Source: Boletus sp. NGJ
Lineage: Eukaryota; Basidiomycota; Agaricomycetes; Boletales; Boletaceae
Length of the DNA stretch: 64,000 nt
Assembly: GCA_019096195.1 (NCBI GenBank)
Contig: JAGTXK010000054.1
Coordinates: forward strand, 124,001-188,000
Reading direction: 5' to 3'
The position numbers and the translations under genes were made by a program. This document shows, in pieces, positions 33,842 through 46,300 of this stretch (positions are counted from its first letter, which is position 1; every line of letters begins with the position of its first letter). The notes beneath the pieces are model-generated. The model was not told where the DNA came from. It saw only the letters and a program-made list of their open reading frames with translations, and did not search any database.

Positions 33842-35304
33842 TTAGCAATCAAACCCAGCCGCTTGCCTAACAGAATCGAGGAGAATGTCATCATAGTCAC
33901 CGCCAGCTTCCCACATTGCAAACCCTCTAAGACCCGTCTCCTGAATGTAGCTCCCCTTGGCAGCAAACGATTCAGCATTATCAAATGAGACCATGACCTG
34001 GGTCGTCTCGTTGTAAACGTACGGCTGAAATCAGATCGTCAGATCGAAAAGCACCATATCATCCAAATATCGAGGCCACTCAACAGTTTGACTGCAAGCG
34101 TCGTAACGGTAGTAGATACCTGGCGCTGCGTCCCCTTCCGTGGTCAGGAACCCGCCATCAATGAGACCCCACAAGCCGAAGGTACCACCGGGTCCTGCAT
34201 AAACTCCACAAGCATCAACGCTACTGGTGTTATCCCATGCATCACCGAGCGGTTGATTCGAAGCATTGAACATCGGGTATGCAGCGAGTTCAGTCTTGGA
34301 GCCATTGACGAATGCATTGGAAGGCGAGACGCTAAAGGAGTGACCATAAGCAGCAACGCCGAGTACGATCTGGTCGAATGGCATTCCGGCGGTAGTCCAT
34401 GCATTGACAGCCGAAACCGCAGAACCAGCCTGGTCGGTAGTAGATGCACATGTGTCATTTAAAGGAGCGTTAGGTCCGACACCCGGTGACCACGAGCCCC
34501 AAACATCGTAGTTCATGACGGTAATGTAGTCGAGGACCTCAGCGAAGTCGGATACATTCTTGGAGGGAATACCAGACGCGTCACGGAATGGGGTGACCCC
34601 AGTCGCGGCAGAGAGGGTCAAGTTGGCCCCGACAGGATTCGTACGGAGCTCTTGGAGGAAGGAAAGGAAGTTCTGCGTATCATTGGCACTAAGTGTGTTG
34701 CAACCAATGCCTAGATTATTCGGATATTCCCAACTGGCAGGAGCGCTTTCAGCGCTCGTCGATTAAGAGAAACCGCCAGGACCTACTCAAAGTTGATGCC
34801 ATCTAGGCCATATTGTTCTGCGAAAGTTGCAACAGTCTGCACGAATGCAGTACGGTTCTCCGGGGTTGCTACGTTGGATGAGAACCAGCGGCCACCACCC
34901 CAACCTCCAATTGCAATATGCGCAGCAACACCCTTCATGGGTACAAGTAAGTAATCGTTTCAGCACTAAGCATATAAACTCACGTTTGTATGTGCTTCAC
35001 AAACAAAGTCGGGGAGGAGTGATGGGTCTGATCCGTTCAAGGAAAGACTACTGATGTTCGGGGTCGTGATACTATTCAGAAATAGTCAGCTCTTCCTGAA
35101 AGTCAGGAATGACAAGGTCAAGCAGGCTTACGCAAAAGAGTAGATCAGTGTGTTGTACTTGTCCCAACTGACGTCTGAGAGTGGGAACCCTACCGTGGCA
35201 TGCCACCCTGCGTACCAAGCAGCCGCGACAGGTGAAGTCGGTGCAAGGGAAGTTACCCGCTGGAGGACAGACAGTACTGTCAATGAAAGTAGTGCAAAAG
35301 ACAT
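33842..35304 (-). CDS. GH18 chitinase, secreted
   Basis: Hydrolyses chitin beta-1,4 bonds. Start MSFALLSLTVLSVLQRVTSL looks like a signal peptide; an upstream Met at 35325 would add seven residues. Order: AAAWYAGWHATVGFPLSDVS, NTLIYSFA, HIAIGGWGGGRWFSS, then LDGINFDWEYPNN split by an intron, YITVMNYDVWGSWSPGVGP, FDQIVLGVAAYGHSF, GGTFGLWGLIDGGF, and SYIQETGLRGFAMWEAGGDY. The catalytic motif DGINFDWE keeps the acid Glu and the preceding Asp; the first Asp of DxD is Asn, which the family tolerates. Ends QAAGFDC and TAA at 33842-33844. No carbohydrate-binding module is seen. About four introns. Confidence 0.9.
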
Positions 35305-35819
35305 TGCTGGTCGCTTGGATTCCAAGAGCTAGGTCGAGTACAGCGTGCACCTGCCGTTAGCAAGATCCCCTACTTATACTCAGCTTTTTTCATCGAAAAT
35401 TTCGGTGTAGTTTCGGCTCTTATTCGCACCTTGGAAGCCACATGACGTGTTATGCCGTAGCCATGGAGTTGGCCATGAGTCACAAGCATATCTTACATAG
35501 TTAAAATAGGTTTGCCGAGTGAAAACCACGCTGCCCTTCGAAGCCTCCGAGTCGGGTGATGGAAGTATCGTGAGTCCGCATAGCAACCCGATCTCAGAGT
35601 GGTTTTAATTTGGCGTCGAAGTTTCAAGTGGAAGGTCCTACGAATAGGGAGCGAGCCCGAACGAATGTCTCAGTTGTATAATGTAATACGAGGTGCTAGG
35701 ATGAGATTACCTGTTCTGTTTGTAAGTGTGCCTGTAGCAGGTATGTTTCAGTACGTCTGTGTGGTATCAAAACGCAGCCGCCCACCTGATGGGGTCAAGG
35801 ACAAAATATCGGTAGTTGC
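35305..35819. other. Chitinase promoter and intergenic region
   Basis: No gene. A TATACTC-like run on the minus strand lies near 35374. The left part is presumably the promoter of the intact chitinase. Confidence 0.3.
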
Positions 35820-36900
35820 CTCCAGCTTCTCAAATTGCAAACCCTCCTAGACTAGTCTCCTTGATGTAGTCGTCCTTGGCAGCAAATGACTGAGTAAAAA
35901 AACATGATTCACAGAAGTTTCATTTTAAATACATGGCTGAAACAGACGCATCAGAAAGGAAGCGCAACAGTATCCAAGTCTCAGGGTCACTCAACAGCAA
36001 TAGATAGTACTCGGCGCTAGGTCCCCTTCCGTGGCCAAGAACCCGCGGTATCAACGAGACCCCGTAAGTTGAAAGTACCGCCGTATCCTTCGTAAACACT
36101 GCACACATCAACACTACCAGTTTCATCCCATGCATCGCCGACCGGTTGATTTGAGGCGCTGGTACGCCGGAGATGCAGTAAGTTCGGTCTTGAAGCCGTT
36201 CACGAAAGCACCAGATGACGAGACACTGAGAGCGTAAGAAGGGACACCAAGTTAGGATCTGGTTGATTCCACCGGCAATGTGGTCGACAGGGGCATCGTA
36301 CGTGTCATTCAATAGGTGTTCACGGTCCCAAGAGTCGTAATTCACAATGGTGAAATAATCGAAAATCTCAGCCAAATCGAATACATTGATGGGAAGATTT
36401 CCAGAGGCGCCGAGGAAAGGGTTGGCGCACAGTGACTGCTGTAAGCGTTAACTGGGAACCAACAGGATCGCACCGTCGGTGGTTCTCCCAACGTCCGGTC
36501 GCGGTGTGTAGTGGCACCGTTTTTGCTGTGAGTGAGGGAACGTTTCAACAACGAGATGTAAACGCACGTGCAGTGATTGCCACGAGCAAGGAAGTGTTTC
36601 GGCATCGAGATACAAACTCACGTGTGCATTACGAATTCAGGACGGAATGGTGCGTCTGACGGGTTCAAAGAAAGCATAAGAACCGCTCTGACGACCTGGG
36701 GTTGTGATCCCGTCCGGAAATAGTCAGCTTGCTAACCAGGATCAAAGTGGTCAATCTGGCTTACGCAAAAGCGTAGATCAGGGTGTCATACTTCTTCTCC
36801 CAACCGACCGGTGAGAACAGTGGGAAGTTGAAGTCAACCTTCCCGCTGCCTGCCGGAGGATCACAGCACTGCCAGGGAAAGACACCGCTGATTGCTTAGA
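35820..36900 (-). pseudogene. GH18 chitinase pseudogene 1
   Basis: Matches the intact chitinase from 3' to 5' end. Near 35820-35890 a cognate of the SYIQETGLRGFAMWEAG segment appears; GSVDVCSVYEGYGGTFNLRG near 36050-36150 matches DACGVYAGPGGTFGLWG; FDYFTIVNYDSWDREHLLND near 36310-36370 matches the YITVMNYDVWGSWSP part; and 36760-36830 matches the N-terminal NTLIYSFA segment. Frames are broken by stops and deletions, and the catalytic DxxDxDxE segment is not found. Clearly dead, moderately old. Confidence 0.8.
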
Positions 36901-37439
36901 TTCGGAGAAACCCGTCGTGTAAAGGTTCCGCTTGTAGTATTACTTCTCCCTACGTCCACTGAACTGAGCCACCGTGCCAGTGAGGCTTCGGCTCAGAAAG
37001 CGCACCTTGACAACAAGAAGTATACTGTGGTGAGACTGTAGTTGCAGGGATGGTCGTGTACCACCATCGGGGTGTAGTCAGGTTTCCTTGACGAAGAGCG
37101 ACCGCATGCTATCACGCGTAGGGAATCCAAGTCTCTAAACCCCGGAAGCGCAGCTTGCAATCTCAAACGATACAGGCTTGTTGAGAAGCTTATGTCCTGC
37201 GCGGCAAATGGGCTCTGTCGCGCGTGTCAACGGAAACCACTGCTTCAACGCACCATGGCATCGACGAGTCCCAGACATAGGTCAAGTGAAGAACGTTGGC
37301 ATAGACACCTATTGCTCGAATCAAATTAGTGGACGTGGTCACGAGAGACCAATCGAGTAAACGCGATGCCAGCAGCGTGAGGTCGTTGGACGATATTCTA
37401 TACCATTGATTTGGAAGGTATCACTAATGCTGCTGGTAG

Positions 37440-37830
37440 GTAGTAGGTAAGTCTGTAGTTGGACTGTATGCATGGCTGCAGAGCAAACACCTGGAGCGGG
37501 ATTTCCGTCCGCATCCAGGAAGCCGACTTTCACAAGTCCCCAAGATATTTCAGGGACCACCGGGTTCGTCGTAGACACTGCTAGTATCATCCCACGGATC
37601 ACCGGGAGGCTGGTTTGAAGGGGTATGCAGCTAGCTCAGTATTTGAATCATGGACAAACGCATCGGAAGGCGAGGAATGACCGTAAGAAATTAACCCAGG
37701 CACGGCTTGGTTATCCAAACTTCTACAGCGCAGAACCATGTCGGTCAGCGGGACATCATTGAGGAGAGCGTTGGGTCTGCGACACACATTCACTGGCAGT
37801 CGTGGACATGGGCCGTGCACAAGATCACGT
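37440..37830 (-). pseudogene. GH18 chitinase pseudogene 2 (fragment)
   Basis: Two separate matches to the intact chitinase remain: ISYGHSSPSDAFVHDSNTEL (about 37630-37700) corresponds to VAAYGHSFSVSPSNAFVNGS, and TNPVVPEISWGLVKVGFLDA (about 37500-37570) to the GGTFGLWGLIDGGFLT region. The rest is deleted or unreadable. More decayed than pseudogene 1. Confidence 0.7.
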
Positions 37831-38343
37831 GCATCAGCGCACGGACCACTGCAAAAATGTATATAGTCCGCGTTTCGGGATGATGAAACCCCAGAACATA
37901 CTCAGCTAGGATCTATTTTATAGAAACTAACTCGAGTCTCGCATGTTTACACATGCCACATCCTTCAAATCCGCTCGATGACATCCGCGCTCGCTCGTTT
38001 GACAGAGAACATGATCTCCACTTTTTGTGGGGTCTCGAGGACGTTTGGTTCTGTGCTTTGCCGGGTTGCTTGCAGCTCGGTCAGTCGGAGCCAACGAGCA
38101 GAGCGTCTGTCTGATGGATTTTTGATTAGATATTTGGTAGTTAGTTGATTTAGATGTAATTTTTGAATGAATCAAAGTGTTTGAATCAAAATTTCTTGCA
38201 ATGAATGGTTAAATGACAAGTTTGTTGCCCACCAATTTCTCATATGTCTGTGGCTGTGTAATGTTGGTTGTGAATTTCACGTGACCGCGTTTTGGTTCGC
38301 GTTTGACCGCTCCGAACTCAAGTTCACACCGAGCAACCGCAAG
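37831..38343. other. Intergenic region, AT-rich core
   Basis: No gene. The core (38110-38270) is AT-rich and lies just upstream of the next plus-strand gene. Confidence 0.35.
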
Positions 38344-39928
38344 ATGCTCAGTGCACGGCCCGCCGTCCTGCCTCTCGACGCCGACAGAGGCATATCGACC
38401 AAAACCCCAGGTCGTGTATTTACCAAGATGCGGAATGTCCTGCAAGAAAATACAATCCGCAATGCTCCCATGACCGTCATAGGCAAAGGGAGGAAGGCAG
38501 TCCAGAACACGCCGCATCAGTCAAAGACCCTGCGTAAGTTCATCTTCATACCATTCACATCGTACCCGACGTCCACCAACAGAAGTAGACCGTGTGTTGA
38601 AAGACCTCCCTGGCAAGCAGGTCGGTCCTTCTAAGCTGAAGGACACGTCTGCCATTCGTCCCCTCGGCGATAAGACACCTTTTCCAAATCGTACTGCCAA
38701 CCAGCTCTCTCCCACCGGCGCAAAGATCGCTAAACCCGCCTTACTTGACGGATCCCTTCGTCCCAGCTCAGCACGCAAACATGATCGCTTGCCTCGCAGC
38801 GCAAGCAAAGCCTTTGAGACTCCCGTCACTGACGGTAAACACTGGGACGTGAGCGACATCGATATCGAGGTCGATCCACCCGTCGCAAATCAATCAATTG
38901 AAGAGGAACGTTGCGAGGAAATCGAGTACATGCCACCAAAGGTCGACGGTAAGCGCTCGTAGTTCAATCCACTTTCCTTTAGGGAGTTCACAACGAGGTA
39001 GACATTCCGTACGAGCCACCCTTTGAAATGCCAAACTACAGGGAGGTCGGAAAAACCCTGATGGCCCTCATACGCTCGTACACCCAGGAGGACGATCCTC
39101 CAAGCACCGACATTACTTTCGCCGTCGATGCGTCTGAACATAATTTTTTCGCGCCACCCACCCTACCGCAACGAGAAATTGGTGAGCGTCCACGGATACT
39201 CTATTGCTTTTATTTAACCATTCTTGCACAACTGCGTACAGAAGACGACAGTCCTTTTGCGCAGGCTAAACACAAGCCGGAGGTCAAACATCAGCCCTCG
39301 CCGACCCCAAAGCAGAAATCTGTCCCCAAGCAGTAGGCCCATCCCACGTCCGGCAGCACAGCGAACCACGTCGGGAATCCGCACGATTACCACAACAAAT
39401 TCTCGAGGACCACCCATTATTCGAGGACCACCCACTACGTCGACCGCTCGCTCTCATGCAATCCCAGCGCGAACGGCGTCTTCTCAGCCCGTGACCCGTG
39501 CCCCCACGTCTCAATCGACCTCGCGCGCGCCCACATCAAGAGCTACAACGCGAGCACCTTCGGCCACGCGTTCGACGCCTTTAGTGCGCACAGGCACTGC
39601 TCAGCTTTCCCGTGCGACATCCGTCTCACGGACTACGATAAAGCCTGCAGCGCGGCCCGCTGCGCCGATCGCACCTGTCAAGGGTAAAGCAGCTGCAGCC
39701 CAACCCAGCACCACCGTCGTCGCGAGGAACCCCGCCCCGTCTGCTAACGCCACGCCGAACACGGAACGCCCGAGGTCCGGAACGATCACCAAGGCGGCGT
39801 TCGAGTCGAACACGCACGTGGTCGTCCACATCAGAAACAATAGTTTGGAAGACGTGAAGAAGGACCTCGAGGGTTTGATCGTGTTTGACGACGCGTTCGA
39901 TGACGATGGATTCCGATTTGATGTGTGA
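38344..39928 (+). CDS. Securin-like protein (candidate separase inhibitor)
   Basis: Four exons. N-terminal basic part MLSARPAVLPLDADRG, STKTPGRVFTKMRNV and PLGDKTPFPNRTANQLSP; an acidic middle HWDVSDIDIEVDPP; then EEIEYMPPKVD joined to DIPYEPPFEMPNY; and a Thr/Ser/Pro/Arg-rich tail (TSRAPTSRATTRAPS) ending IVFDDAFDDDGFRFDV. A disordered basic N-terminus, followed by a short acidic segment with an EIEY-Pro motif, recalls fungal securins, where an E-x-x-(non-Arg) stretch occupies the separase active site as a pseudosubstrate. That link is from memory of the family and is not proved here. I do not see a clean KEN box. The last exon uses acceptor GACAG (39247-39251), which opens the long tail frame. 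Alternative: an unrelated disordered protein. Confidence 0.55.
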
Positions 39929-40225
39929 AGCATGGCAGATTGACCGAGGGGGGGGGGTTCGATTTATGGCCATGGTATGGATATACGAGTGACGCCGATT
40001 AGTTTTGATAGCATTTTTTTTTGAGTAGCATTTGTGCATGTAGGGTGTGATCCAAGTATGATAGCATGTGGTAGGTTCCCATCGAAATCTCAAAACTCGT
40101 ACATGTAGTATACGGCGTGGATTGATGAAAGAAGCTGGGAAAAACACGATGACGTCCCTCATGTCAGGAGACAATATTTTATACAACTATGATAGTACAG
40201 AACGGTAAGACAGAGATAGAAATTA
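39929..40225. other. Convergent 3' region
   Basis: Between two genes that converge. It has a G9 run at 39950-39958 and an AT-rich run near 40010-40025; no gene. Confidence 0.35.
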
Positions 40226-42534
40226 TTACAACATAAAGATGTCCTTCGCCGCGACGAGAGAGCTCATGAATCCAGTGTCCCACTCGGGGTCATCCTGAGC
40301 TCGAGACGCATTCCGCCCCATGGCCGACAACTTGTACCTCAAGAAATCCCGCGCCGACTCCGCTATGAGGCGGGCTTCGGGACGATGTGCCCAGAGGCTC
40401 TCGATAAACATCCACATGTCGTCGTCCAACCCGAGCGCCTGAACCCGCGCTTCGGTGGGGCGTCGGGGCCTGCTACCGCTCAGCAGCATCTGGCTGCGCA
40501 CAGTCGGGTTGTTCCCTTGAAAGGGTGGGCCACCAGTATACACCTACGCAGACACGTCAGCCATCTCCCGCCCCATAGCGAACGTGGTCATCTTAAAGTA
40601 CCTCATACGTGATACAACCAAAGGCAAAGATATCGGACCGTCGTCGATCAAGCCGAGAAAGGAGAGCTGCACCGTCCGGGTCTTCCAAAACCGAAATGAG
40701 TTCGGGTGCCATGTATCCCGCAGTACCGGAGATCCCGTTGACGGTCGTGGCCATGGAAATCTGCGAATCATGAACGGTAGAAAGGCCGAAATCGGCGAGA
40801 CATGCCCGCTCGGAAGTAGTGACAAAGATGTTCAGCTGTATGAATGCTATGAGCATCTACATGGGATTACAGAGCTTGGGGATGCTCACGCTCTTGAGAT
40901 CACCATGGACAACGGTGGGTTGCATCCCATGCAAGTACTCCAACCCACTCGCAATGTCAAGTAACTGGTGAAGGTCGGTGATCATGTGCTTCCTGAGCCA
41001 ACAGGACGTACCAAAGGCAAACGTGGCACATCTGGATTGTGGGATAGGTAAACGGATAAGTTCCCGTTCGTCATCCATGGGGAAACCAGACAAATTCTCG
41101 GTACCCCATCTTCGTCAAAGTGGGTGACGCCGTAAAACGGAAGACAGTTCCTGTGATGTACATTTCTCCATACGATAGCCTCTTGGCAGAAATCCTGGTT
41201 GGATCACACATCAGCAAATCTCTCGACTGTACAGAGTGCCTTACCTTCAAATAATCATCAGCCGTGCGGCCAGTTGTCTGTAGCACCTTTAGGGCAACAA
41301 CTCTGCCGGACAACTCTCCACGGAATATTGCACCAAAGCCACCTCGGTCACCAGTACTAGCGACTTGATCAACACCGGTGATGTTTAATGATTGAGGGTA
41401 TATGCGAGACTTCCTAGATAACCTTACAACCGCATCCAGAAATCGACGTTTGTACCATCCATCTAGGTGGTCGGATTTCAGATCTATCAGCTGCACGTCG
41501 TGTCAATTTTATCATGAAGTTGATACAAGGTCGAGTCTCGCCTCTTGTAGCAAATCCAGGATCGCCTGAGCCTGGTCATCTCTCATAGCGTAGAATGACT
41601 GTACGTGACTCCGATCAGTGGAATAGATGATCACCAATGCAGCCAAACTATGGATATCCAAGTAGTGGAGCCTTGCGCTGTCCATGAGTTGTTGATTACA
41701 GTTATGATACGAGACTCGAGACTTTAACTACAATTAGAGAGAAAGGAAAATGGATCAGAATGTATGTATTACCTGCTCAAGGAAGCTGGTCAAGTCTGTT
41801 TTGATAGTTTGGTAGTTGATCAAGCACCATTCTTCTTGTTTGTTGATCCATTCCTGCGTCATGAGTAGAAACGAATCTAACAAGCTTCAAGGTAACCATT
41901 AGTTCTCTCCCAAAACGTCATTAGATCGCGATGCGTACTTTGGCTTGTCCACCACGCATAACTTCAAATGCGTGAAGATATAAGCACTCAGACACTTGAC
42001 AGGCGTAAGAACAAAACCCAGAATACGAGATATCACGCTCACAGCAAACACGGGCAGTTTTCGGATGAGATCATTACACTTCTCCCGATCCTCGCTTGGC
42101 AATTCCTGAAACTCGCTCACGAATTCCTGGATATCATACTTGGTCGATTTTTGAAGTGACCGCGCAGCGGTCTGAGGCTGATCCGAGCGATCAACGCGGA
42201 ACGAGGACACGTCGTCTGCGGTGATGCACTGAGTGCTCTGCGTGAAAGCAAATTTATTGCGTTCCTGCCACGCGGAAAACGTCGTGCTCATTTTGGAATC
42301 AGTGGCACTGCCTTGGAGGGTGGTATCGGAGGAAGAGGACGCCGAAGGAGGCTTGGGTACGGCAAGTGTCTGCTTCGAAAGCTGTTGACGGTACGACGCA
42401 TAGTAAAGAGCATAGTTTTCCTTGGCCCTGCACAAGTCCTGTACGGTGGGGGTGGCGTGCTTTTCCCTCATATGGGAGTTGAATTCGGCTTGCGGAACGG
42501 ACTCGTTGCAGTACTGACAACGAACGTTGGTCAT
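40226..42534 (-). CDS. Zinc-finger plus TKL-type protein kinase
   Basis: Starts MTNVRCQYCNESVPQAEFNS, a C2H2-like finger (CX2C...HX3-4H) right at the N-terminus. A helical middle follows (SSEDREKCNDLIRKL, LLDSFLLMTQEWINKQEEW, MRDDQAQAILDLLQE). The kinase domain has GDRGGFGAIFRGELSGRVVA (Gly loop), VALKVLQ (Lys), VVHGDLKSVNIFVTT (catalytic loop) and LADFGLSTV (DFG), then SGTAGYMAPELISVL. It ends DTGFMSSLVAAKDIFML. Exon joins (CCAAA / CTTGTTAG, and SFLEQ / VKSRV) are in phase, which argues for one gene. Catalytic residues are intact. Coding may extend further upstream to about 42840: a frame LLWDGHLITYFAEPQVLVVN splices in phase to this exon. Related kinases are expanded in agaricomycetes; role unknown. 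Confidence 0.7.
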
Positions 42535-43325
42535 TTTGCAAAAGGGATATTTATGCAGCCTGCGAGCGAGAATGACACGGGTATCTGTACAACAGATGAT
42601 TTGAAAGGGGAGGCGTGCAGTGACGAGTGAGAGGCTGATGACCGGGACTGTTATGTTGTGATTGATCCCCGATCAAGTGATAAACTCACCTTGCGTTCTG
42701 AAGATCGCGTCGATTGGGTCGGCGTGTAACAAACGATGAAAGATAGGGTTCACCACAAGGACTTGTGGCTCAGCAAAATATGTAATGAGGTGCCCATCCC
42801 AAAGGAGATAAGACGGCTAATTCTTGTAGTCCCATGAAGTCGAATACAACACCGCTGGGTCCATTAAACAAGGTATCCAGTGCCCACGCAGGACAAAGAC
42901 GATTGATTCGTTAATAGAAACAAAGCTGTGTAACTGGCGTGTGGGTTAGCTTGGGAAGACTCACAGTGACTTTGTTGGGGCTTGCTTGCATGGGTGCTAC
43001 CGAGCTACATCACAACTCCAAACAAGCGTAAAAATGCAACCCACTCTGCAGAACTTGTCTTTCCAACACACTGCCGGATCCCTTATCACTTTTCCTCCCG
43101 TCGTCCACAAGGAAAGAGTCATTATCATCCGGCACAGAATGACCAAAGAGGGCTTCGCTTTCGCTAGCAGCACTATGCTTTTTGCCGTGCGCACTTAGCT
43201 ATGATGGTCTTCTAGATAGTGGTGCAAGCTACAATATGATACATTATTGATACAATCGGCACATTTCGATGAAAATACAACAAGTGCTATACATATAACC
43301 GCAGAGATTTTTTCGATGATTAAAT
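42535..43325. other. Upstream region of the kinase gene
   Basis: Apart from the possible extra 5' exon of the kinase gene (about 42690-42830, minus strand), no gene is seen between here and the Mio stop. Confidence 0.35.
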
Positions 43326-46300
43326 CTAGAATTCGTCTCCGCAGTGACAGTCGCAATCCCCAACCGGACATACTCCACGCGCGCGACTGCCTTCCTCACC
43401 GAAAAACCAGTCGAGGATATGCGATGCGTGACCACCATGTCTGCATGTTTGACAAATGATGATAGCATCTTCAATCGTATCTGCTTGTCCGAACGTCGTA
43501 TCCACAGCAACAGACGACGGAGTGTTGGACATACCTTTGAACGCAACGCGTGTGTTCAAAAGTTCAGCATTCCTATTTGCATCGGGTGTCATGCTCAGCG
43601 TCATCAAACAGACGGAGCAACGTGGAAGGGCGCGGTTACAATTCGGGCAAGCGGTGGGCTAGTTACTTTAGTTCAGCAAATGCGACATCGCAATCGCATG
43701 TTTACTCACCCGATTTTTGTTCGCTGCATCCGCGACCGAAGGGTTCATCGGTTTAGAACAGTAGTTGCATCGTATCAGAACATGTTTCGGTGCCCACTCG
43801 AAAGGCGGCAAGTCCCCATTCTGCACGGCCTCCTGAAGAATTTCACCGCGTTCTATATCGAAGCTAACCCTGTGATGGAACAGCCGAAACCCGTCAAGCA
43901 AGTCCCGGTATGCCTCTAGCCATCGGTCGGCCCTCATATCCGAGAACTTTGCTGGACAAATATAAGACGAGACGATAGCTGCTGTCTGAATATCCCCCGT
44001 GCGGTCAACGTAATTTTGTAGGATATCTATCCCGCCTGGAGTCAGCCCAGTAATGATGAGACCTTCAATGTCCCCTTTAGCAGATGCTCTTTCGGCAGTG
44101 CGATGGAGGTATAGCGATAAAGCCCTGTCTTCGAGGAATTGGAAGGCGATGACGAGACGCTCCCGAAGGGGAAGGGCCTCCTCCTCGAGCACCTCCGACC
44201 AATCTTTTGATGTCAACTGGGTTAACATGGCACGAAAATATGGATCTTGAAGTCGGACGATCAACCGCTCAGAATGATCTCGCAACTCGCTGCTTCTCGT
44301 ACTCCCTGGAATGAGTGCGGCGAGTGTCCCGGTCATTAAGTGATGCATCTCGTCTGAGTTGAGGTTTAATCAAGTGAAGGACTCAAACACGGTCATGTGA
44401 CGAGCGTACCTTTACTGCGCATGAGCAACTCGAGTGCCTTTGTGTATTGTCGCGTGAACACGAGCCAACAAGCAGCACGAGACTGATGTCCATCCTTTTC
44501 CCATCTGTATATACTGCTTAGACAACACGGACGACGACCAACATAGTTCCGTACTTTTTGATCGCATCTGAGAGCTCATCACCTCCCAGATACCACCCAC
44601 ACAATTGGAGTGCCAACTCTCGTTGTGCTGATTTGTTCGTCCGTAATGTTGGGGACCAAGATGCCATACTTATTCCCTGTCGAGATAGTATCGCGGTAAT
44701 AGCAGCATTGAAGTCTCCATAAGACAAATCTTCGAAAGATTGGGAGAAAGCAGATGGCAGGCCTGGAGTCGATGTAGAGCTTGACTCGAATGCAGGAGGC
44801 GCCAAGTGCAAATCGTTCAGTAGGCTCGTGGAATCCCTGGAATCAGATACTTGAGGCAATGCTTGGAAACCTTCCCATATTCCCATCAGTCCCTGGTTCG
44901 AGAAATCATAACCGTGGATTCTCGACGTGGGAGAGCATGCGATTTCTCTTGAATCTAGAAAATACATCTGTAAGCATTCTCAAAAGTACCGGTCAATTCG
45001 ACTTACGACGCATCCACTTCCAGAGCGTAGATAATGTACCAGACAAAAGATCGTCTTGCATCAGGTCGGCATTGTGGGAAACCTACCAAAGTAGATGAGA
45101 CAAATATCAATTGGTGTTGTCGGATGGCAACATACACTTCTGATTCCGTAGCCACGCATGACCCTGTGTCTCATCACCATCGAGATATCATCTTCGACGA
45201 TTTGATAAATTGCACGCACGGAATACTCGTTTCTCGATGCGGTGAGTTTGTCGACCTGTATACGCGGAGCTTTCTTCTTCCCCTCTTCGTTGCTCACTGC
45301 ATGCCGGTTCGGCTGCTCGAGCGTTCGTTCTACAGGTACCGATGCATCACTCCGCAGTGTAGATAGCTCCAGGGGGTAGTGACGAAATGATGCCGGGCTG
45401 TATGTCCGCGACTTTGACTGTTTCCCATTGCTTGAACCTTCCTGAACGCTAGACGGAAACCCGTCGGCATCCCGTCTGCTCTCTGTGAATTCGGGACTGA
45501 TCGCTTTAGTCCGGCCGCCCGATGCAAATTGATCACCCGTAGTCCTGGAGGCAGCCCATGGTTGGAGGGATAGTTCTCTATCTCGGAATCCAGGAATAAG
45601 TTTGTGGGATCGCCCGACGCCAATGGCGAGATCTCCACGAGCACTCCATGCCACTTGCTTCGGCGTATCATGAATTGCATACAGTTCCAAATCTCCGTCT
45701 TTGTTGACAACCATGACCTCGGATGTCAACGAGTGTGGACGTGAGTGAGGCACGAGCGTAAAGGATGCGAGAGGTCGACTAAAGCGTTTCGCTGTTGACA
45801 TGTAAGAGGCTGCTCATTGGTCGTCTAATAAGACAGGTGACAGGCTTACTTCTGCGGGTATCAGCGAGGACCAATACGGAAGGCTCTTGTAGTTCGGATG
45901 AAGTTTGTTTTATGCCAGATGCAGAGGTAGCCCATGACAGGTTGGTCCAGGACCTCCGAGGTACCCGCGAATGCGATGAATCCCTCGACCGCTCTCCGTC
46001 CGACGCTCCATCTATAGCCTGAGCGTGTTGGAGATCCCAGAATCGCACGTAAGTCGAGTCCTTTTCCATCGCTGCCAGTTGACCTCTGCGAGTGCTTGAG
46101 AATTCGATATGGTGTATGATAGAACCAGGGCGAGGTCGTGCACCGTCGGCTGCTGCGTCTTTTTCAGAGAACGTAAGGAGAGGATTGATTAGCCTGCGCG
46201 CATCCCAGATGGTAACAGTCGCGTCCCCGCAACAAGCTATCTGGTTAGCGTCGGTAGGGTTGGTGGCTATTCCCGAGACTTTGCTTGCTACGTTCGTCGT

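Noticed and set aside
33850-33893. Apparent signal peptide MTFSSILLGKRLGL just upstream of the lipase
   Set aside because: It is the last chitinase exon read in another frame; using it for the lipase needs a 30-nt intron across the chitinase stop region. Kept only as an open question in the findings.
39242-39336. Short ending of the securin-like protein at KQKSVPKQ
   Set aside because: The acceptor ten bases downstream opens a 220-codon tail with a conserved-looking acidic end, so the longer form was preferred; the short form could still be an isoform.
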